Shown here in pieces: positions 23,961 through 28,361 of a stretch of 28,361 nt of DNA (its first letter is position 1; the number at the start of each line of letters is the position of its first letter). The stretch is from NCBI RefSeq assembly GCF_900142215.1, contig NZ_FRAC01000046.1, forward strand, positions 1-28,361. The letters are read 5' to 3'. The notes under the pieces are model-generated. The model was not told the origin of the DNA and did no database searches. It saw only the letters and a program-made list of their open reading frames with translations. Position numbers and translations under genes: made by a program. The stretch comes from Anaerocolumna jejuensis DSM 15929. GTDB taxonomy: Bacteria; Bacillota; Clostridia; Lachnospirales; Lachnospiraceae.

Positions 23961-25439
23961 ATGGCTGAGGGGAAAGATTATGTAGTATATGGGATGAAAG
24001 CAAAATGCAGCGAAGGAACCATGGATAATTATATCAGTACGGATAAGGGGCATGGGGTGGTTTATCAGGGACAGCCTGTTCTGAATGCCAATGACCATGT
24101 AAAGGATGTGAACCTGACACACTTTGGAGACTGCAATTCAAAAGCTGTTTTTGAGGAAGCCAAGAAGCAGGCAGATGAAAAATACAAGGCGGAAGAGGGT
24201 GACGGCTTCTTTACCAGGTGGGGAAAGGGAATTGCAAAGACTGTTACAAAAGCAGTTGTCAGTGTAAAGGAAACCTTCTCCTCCAATAAATGCGAGCTGG
24301 ATACACCCCTTCCGTGGATTTTTACCAGCCGGGACCATATGGTGGACGGAGCGCCTGCCCTTACGATGGAAAGCCAGTGTGCCTGCAAATTTGGCGGGAT
24401 CATTACGATTGTTCCGGTGGAGGAGGAAGCGGCCACAGAGCAGGAAGAGCAAATGGAATATGACGTTGAATCCAAAGCTGTTCCAGTGGAAGCTGCAAGG
24501 ACACTGCAAATGACAGCTGTTGGGGCAAATGCTTCAGTATTCCCAAAAACTGAAATGACGGGAGTGATGCCAGCAGAAGCTACAGCATTTATTGATAAAT
24601 ATGTCAATGAAGAAACCTTAAAAAAGATTAATAGCCGTTGGAATATCGAGGAATTAAAGAAGAAGTGTGGCACATCAGTGATGGATGATCTTAAAAAATC
24701 CATGTATGCGGCAGGTATAACGGATGAAAAAAGCGTTCTTATGTTTTTATGTACATTAGGTGTAGAGTCTGGCTATGGAACAACAACGACAGAAAAATAT
24801 ACGGACACGTACCTACTTGATAAATCTTATACAAAAAATACAAGGGGAGCTGGTTTAATACAGGTAACAGGTGATACACAGAAAAAATTTCTGGAAAATT
24901 TACGAAAAGGCTTATCGGAGAATGATCCTAAAAAAGTTGAAATTAATCAATATATTAATGCTTTCGGAAGGGATGGTAAGAAAACTACTTGTAGTAAGGA
25001 TGCAACTACTTTTATAGCAAATAACTATTCTGTTGAATCTGCAACATGGTTCTGGGCGAAAAATAATAGCAAGTGTACATATTATTATAGTAAAAGTAAA
25101 TATGAACATATATCAATTAATAAGTATGTAAAAACCTTTGCCAACTATGACTCGGATAATGTATTCCTTGTATCTCAATATTATACGAATGGTGAAAGAT
25201 GGAAAACATTTCGCCTCCAAGAAATATGTGAAGCTTCTAAAACCATTTCACCATATTCTATAATTGAGTCCAAGGAAAAGAATGGGAAAACGGTTAAAGA
25301 GGTAAAGTACATGGTAGATTTTGCTGGAGATTCTGCCAATGCACCTAACGGTTGGAAAGAACGGTCTGAAGATTGGGAAAATGCTAAAAAACTTATGAGT
25401 CCAAAGATACACCGAAATAAAAATATAACAATCAATTAG
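23961..25439 (+). CDS. DUF4280 (PAAR-like) tip fused to GH19-type lysozyme effector
   Basis: A 492-residue two-part protein. Residues 5-152 match DUF4280, a PAAR-like spike tip, with conserved cysteines and motifs (MKAKCSEGT, HFGDCNS, DGAPALTMESQCACKFGG). An acidic linker (~153-205) follows. Residues ~207-440 resemble a GH19 chitinase/lysozyme: LGVESGYGT with candidate catalytic Glu269, RGAGLIQVTG (295-304) and SATWFWAKNN (360-369). The likely action is cutting peptidoglycan glycan strands after delivery by the VgrG-like spike. GC is ~60% by count at 24301-24360 but ~35% at 25021-25080, so the toxin half has a different origin. Last gene of the tightly packed block; candidate immunity genes follow. 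Confidence 0.82.
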   Translation: MAEGKDYVVYGMKAKCSEGTMDNYISTDKGHGVVYQGQPVLNANDHVKDVNLTHFGDCNSKAVFEEAKKQADEKYKAEEGDGFFTRWGKGIAKTVTKAVVSVKETFSSNKCELDTPLPWIFTSRDHMVDGAPALTMESQCACKFGGIITIVPVEEEAATEQEEQMEYDVESKAVPVEAARTLQMTAVGANASVFPKTEMTGVMPAEATAFIDKYVNEETLKKINSRWNIEELKKKCGTSVMDDLKKSMYAAGITDEKSVLMFLCTLGVESGYGTTTTEKYTDTYLLDKSYTKNTRGAGLIQVTGDTQKKFLENLRKGLSENDPKKVEINQYINAFGRDGKKTTCSKDATTFIANNYSVESATWFWAKNNSKCTYYYSKSKYEHISINKYVKTFANYDSDNVFLVSQYYTNGERWKTFRLQEICEASKTISPYSIIESKEKNGKTVKEVKYMVDFAGDSANAPNGWKERSEDWENAKKLMSPKIHRNKNITIN

Positions 25440-25491
25440 TAAAATATGCATAGACAGAATTATAAACCAAATTAAAAGGAAAGGAAAGTAT

Positions 25492-26271
25492 ATGTATTTG
25501 ATTCTTTACAAATACATTATATATGAAAAAATGAAGCGGGTCATACATATAACACTTATTGGTTCTCTGATAGTAATTGTCCTACTATTAAATAGTTTAA
25601 AAGCGAAAACTACCCCCTTGACAGAGGCAAAGGAAGAGACTGCAAAGACAGAATATTATGATGATTTTAGAGAAAATGTATATTTTACAAAAGAAGAAAA
25701 CTTGTCGGATGAGTTTGCAACAGGTTTGGCGGACTACTTAAAGAAGCATCTAAAAGCTGGTACCCTTGAAAAAGGACTAAAAAAAATATCATCTGATTAC
25801 ATAATTTTAAATAAAAAAGAGAAAGAAAAGGCTATGAAGAAAGATACGAATAAGATGTTAAGAAGTTATCAAATGACGGAAGGTCAAAAGCTTGATGAAT
25901 GGTATCAAGTGAATCTTTCAGAGATTGGAAACGATATTGTTATAAAACATCCAAAAGGAAACGAAGCTATTTTTTACTTTTTTCCAACGTGGTATGAAGT
26001 CGGCTACGACATGGCATTACGTTCTAAGGGGAATGGAGATGTTTATTTTATAAGCTGGAAAAATAATAATTATATGGCGATAACTGATAAGAATCCAAAA
26101 AGAGATACGATAAAAGGCATTACTATTTATAATTACAACAGTAGTATTTATATCGGCTCGTTGATGCGTATTGAAATAAATAGAGATAAAAAAACTGATG
26201 TTTCTTATTATTTGTATTTTATGACAGGAACAGGACAAGAACCGGACGGAGGGGCAACCTATTGGCCTTAA
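25492..26271 (+). CDS. Membrane-anchored candidate immunity protein, copy A
   Basis: A 259-residue protein 52 bases after the lysozyme effector. AAAGGAAAGG precedes ATG 25492; an internal ATG at 25531 gives MKRVIHITLIGSL, which aligns with the paralogue but lacks a binding site. One N-terminal membrane segment (roughly residues 17-35) anchors an extracytoplasmic domain ending GTGQEPDGGATYWP. About half of the residues match the paralogue at 26464. Very AT-rich (13 G/C in 60 at 25801-25860). Position, topology and composition fit an immunity protein that protects the cell's own wall from the effector. I do not recognise the family, so function is inferred from context. Confidence 0.65.
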   Translation: MYLILYKYIIYEKMKRVIHITLIGSLIVIVLLLNSLKAKTTPLTEAKEETAKTEYYDDFRENVYFTKEENLSDEFATGLADYLKKHLKAGTLEKGLKKISSDYIILNKKEKEKAMKKDTNKMLRSYQMTEGQKLDEWYQVNLSEIGNDIVIKHPKGNEAIFYFFPTWYEVGYDMALRSKGNGDVYFISWKNNNYMAITDKNPKRDTIKGITIYNYNSSIYIGSLMRIEINRDKKTDVSYYLYFMTGTGQEPDGGATYWP

Positions 26272-26463
26272 GCCAGAATTTTAATTGATAATAAATACTC
26301 GTATTTGACTTTTTAGATGAGGTAAAAATGAACGTACATTAATGATTACCGGATTTTTGTATGATACCAAAGCAGACAATCTATTTATCGTTTTTCAAAA
26401 CTACATAAATAATCAAGTATCATAACTTCAAGAAATGTCTTAATCGGATTATAAAGAAAGGAA

Positions 26464-27240
26464 ATGTGCTGGAGTAATAACGCATCATATGAAATGAAAC
26501 GAAGCTTACTGATAATAGTCATAGGCACTTTGCTTGTGGGAAGTGTACTAATTAGTAATTCAAAAATGCATTTGATCACATTGCCGAAGGCAGAGGATAA
26601 AATGGCTATAGAGACAGAGGATTATCCGGACTTTGAAGAGGATGCTTATTTTAAAAAAGAAGAGGACCAGTCGGACCAGTTTGCGGCGGATTTGATCAGT
26701 TATTTGGAAAAGCTGTTAAGAGCCGGAAATGTTGAAAAAGGATTAAAGAAAATATCAGCAAATTATGCGGTTTTAAATGAGAAAGAGACAGAGAAAATTA
26801 TAAAACGTGATACCAATGGAAATCTGGATAATTATCGAAAAACTACAGGTCAAAATAAGGATAAATGGTACAAGGTGAATTTTTCGGATAACGGAAATGA
26901 TATAGTCATAAAACATCCGGCAGAAGAGGGAAAGGAAATACTGGTATACTATTTCCCGCAATGGAACAATAAGGGAGTATATGGGCCGGCATTACGTGCA
27001 AAAGGGAATGGGAAAGTTTATTTTATAAACTGGAAAAACAGTAATTACATGGTCATATCTCAATGGGATAAAAAAAGGAAGCACATCAAAGGTATGACTG
27101 TCTATAATTATAGCGGTCCCCTGATTGGCGTGTTAATGAGTATTGAAATAAATGATACCGGAAAAACCGGCATATCCTATTACTCCTATTTTATTAGCGG
27201 AACAGGACAACAGCCGGAAGGGGCTACTTACTGGCCTTAG
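26464..27240 (+). CDS. Membrane-anchored candidate immunity protein, copy B
   Basis: A 258-residue paralogue of copy A. Shared blocks include EKGLKKIS, GNDIVIKHP, FPQW/FPTW, ALRAKGNG/ALRSKGNG, WKNSNYM/WKNNNYM and the ending ATYWP. An N-terminal membrane segment (MKRSLLIIVIGTLLVGSVL) precedes an outside domain. The start is ambiguous: ATG 26464 overlaps the AAAGGA site, while ATG 26494 matches the paralogue's core. Divergence suggests the two copies guard against different variants of the toxin. Between the copies (26272-26463) I see no gene beyond a 28-codon open frame at 26342 without a binding site. Confidence 0.65.
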   Translation: MCWSNNASYEMKRSLLIIVIGTLLVGSVLISNSKMHLITLPKAEDKMAIETEDYPDFEEDAYFKKEEDQSDQFAADLISYLEKLLRAGNVEKGLKKISANYAVLNEKETEKIIKRDTNGNLDNYRKTTGQNKDKWYKVNFSDNGNDIVIKHPAEEGKEILVYYFPQWNNKGVYGPALRAKGNGKVYFINWKNSNYMVISQWDKKRKHIKGMTVYNYSGPLIGVLMSIEINDTGKTGISYYSYFISGTGQQPEGATYWP

Positions 27241-27261
27241 AAAGCTTAATTATAATAGAAG

Positions 27262-27292
27262 CATCATTGATGCGTAATGAAATAAACAGTTG
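27262..27292 (+). pseudogene. Trace of a third immunity-like copy
   Basis: TCATTGATGCGTAATGAAAT at 27264 onward matches 26158-26184 of copy A at 23 of 26 positions and encodes SLMRNEINS against SLMRIEINR. It lies just past copy B, out of any gene. The match is short, so it could be coincidence, but it fits decay or recombination in a tandem immunity array. Confidence 0.4.
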
Positions 27293-27340
27293 GTGAGGGA
27301 GTATGGTTCCGCCAAGGAACCGGATAATTAGGAGGAGTTT

Positions 27341-28081
27341 ATGCGTGACAATGGAAAGATAGGGATATTACCGCTTATAACAGTTGCTGTTTGCCTGGTA
27401 CCTGCGTTCTTCCTTTTTGCAAAGCTTAACCCGGAAGGGTGGATAAAAAAGGAAGGAAAGCCGGTAAAGCTGGCAGAAATCCCGGCAGGTGATAACGGAG
27501 CTTACACCGGTAAAACAGCAGGAGAAGATGTTCCAAAGCTTTCAGGGAGCAAGGAGCTGGAAGATATGATTGGAACACAGTACGAAAGTGCAATTCCTAA
27601 AAAAGTCATAAAAACCGGGGTATACAGCTTAAAGCCATGGCTTAATCCCTATGAAATCACAAACGGTAGGAATAACAGCGGAAGAATCTACCGTACGGGA
27701 AGGAAAGCCGCCGAGGCTACTGACAGTGCCATTCTGGCAGTCTCTGATTATATTGAATATTATCTGATTCAGCTGCCGGATGATACCTATATCCTGGCAC
27801 AGTTTAGCGATACATACCGTAAGGCCATAGAGAGGGGCGAGACAGTTACCCTTCCTCTTGGAATACAAAAAAACACGGGGAAGGAAGCGAGAAGCTACCT
27901 CAAAGAGATATGCGGCAAGTATGGGGCTTCCACCGATTATGTGCTGTATGCCGTAGACAATGAATGGAACAATGAGCATGAGTTCACTTTATTTATAATC
28001 CGATTTGGAATCTCAGCAGTTGTATTCTTTATCCTTTCCTTCGCAATACTCATGGCAGCGGATAAGATACGGCACCGATAA
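27341..28081 (+). CDS. Membrane protein of unknown function
   Basis: A 246-residue protein with AGGAGGAG before ATG 27341. It has a membrane segment at each end (about residues 8-27 and 217-240) and a ~190-residue extracytoplasmic middle with YLIQLPDDTYILAQFSD. GC content returns to that of the VgrG-like gene. It is followed 23 bases later by a second VgrG-like start, so it may belong to the next spike unit rather than to the immunity cassette. A small GGTTCC/GGAACC hairpin (27305-27321) precedes it. I do not recognise the family. Confidence 0.7.
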   Translation: MRDNGKIGILPLITVAVCLVPAFFLFAKLNPEGWIKKEGKPVKLAEIPAGDNGAYTGKTAGEDVPKLSGSKELEDMIGTQYESAIPKKVIKTGVYSLKPWLNPYEITNGRNNSGRIYRTGRKAAEATDSAILAVSDYIEYYLIQLPDDTYILAQFSDTYRKAIERGETVTLPLGIQKNTGKEARSYLKEICGKYGASTDYVLYAVDNEWNNEHEFTLFIIRFGISAVVFFILSFAILMAADKIRHR

Positions 28082-28104
28082 TAACATACAAGGAGGGAGA
28101 TAGT

Positions 28105-28361
28105 ATGGCAAAAGAGGAAATGACGGGATTAGGGCAGCTTGTGCTGCAGTCAGAAATGGAAGCACTGTACATAAAAGATATTCATATCGTGGAGCAGGCC
28201 AATGAACATGGAATTCTTTCCCTGCGCTTTCTTTCCGGGAAGCAAATGGAGTCCATGGATGCTTTGCGTTACCAGGGGAGCAGGATACAGATTCTGGACA
28301 GGGAAGGAGCCTGTATTTTTTCGGGCGTCTGCACTGCCATTCAGCTTCGAAAAGAAAACCA
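28105..28361 (+). CDS. Second VgrG-like protein, N-terminal part (cut by window end)
   Basis: ATG 28105 follows AAGGAGGGAG; 85 codons are open to the window edge. The segment IKDIHIVEQANEHGILSLRF, then RIQILDREGACIFSGVCTAI, has the strand order of the N-terminal gpD/gp27-like domain of the VgrG-like protein at 20787 (VQILISHTVNDHGHAQVTGE, then LFYGCVHNVS). The conserved elements are an H..NDHG-type turn and a F-x-G-x-V strand. This suggests a second spike or baseplate hub gene in the same locus. Confidence is limited by the short visible part. Confidence 0.6.
   Translation, partial: MAKEEMTGLGQLVLQSEMEALYIKDIHIVEQANEHGILSLRFLSGKQMESMDALRYQGSRIQILDREGACIFSGVCTAIQLRKEN

Overview
The window looks like chromosome from a low-GC, spore-forming clostridium, most likely a Lachnospiraceae member. 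The signs are strong AGGAGG-type ribosome binding sites, frequent TTG/GTG starts, a PdaA-type cortex deacetylase, a Mn-sensing yybP-ykoY riboswitch and an OmpR-family two-component pair. The taxon is inferred from gene content and style; no rRNA or marker gene is present.

Left third (1-7803): a carbohydrate-catabolism region. It opens with the last 30 codons of a NanE-like ManNAc-6-P 2-epimerase. Then come a FAD-dependent oxidoreductase, an AAC(3)-fold N-acetyltransferase, a Gfo/Idh/MocA dehydrogenase, two different xylose-isomerase-like TIM-barrel proteins and an ADP-ribosylglycohydrolase-family protein, closed by a long hairpin. Two copies of a ~235 bp palindromic element lie in it, and their arms differ by matched substitutions.

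Middle (7804-20154): an autoregulated-looking small HTH regulator with a broken gene beside it; pdaA; a 234 bp palindromic element; a yybP-ykoY riboswitch with terminator and promoter in front of a TerC/Alx Mn exporter; a convergent Ca2+-type P-type ATPase whose 3' end is tandemly repeated downstream; a response regulator/histidine kinase pair; and a convergent MutS2-like gene without an Smr domain. The mutS2-like gene has a ~365 nt leader that contains a terminator. Several non-coding stretches carry short tandem repeats or hairpins.

Right third (20155-28361): the most interesting part. It is a compact operon that looks like the spike, effector and immunity cargo of a contractile injection machine (T6SS-like or eCIS-like). 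In order: a possible DcrB/DUF1795 (Eag-like) chaperone, a VgrG-like spike, a pentapeptide-repeat protein carrying an inserted heptapeptide array, a possible DUF1629/Imm11-like protein, a DUF4280 (PAAR-like) tip fused to a GH19-type lysozyme domain, two paralogous membrane-anchored candidate immunity proteins with the trace of a third, an unknown membrane protein, and the start of a second VgrG-like protein cut by the window edge. Base composition drops sharply at the junction between the tip domain and the toxin domain and stays low through the immunity genes, as expected for a swappable toxin/immunity cassette. No sheath, tube, baseplate or ATPase gene is visible, so the machine itself must lie outside the window or elsewhere in the genome.

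A recurring trait is in-frame short tandem duplication (15, 15 and 21 bp units) inside three unrelated genes, plus 14 bp arrays in two intergenic regions.
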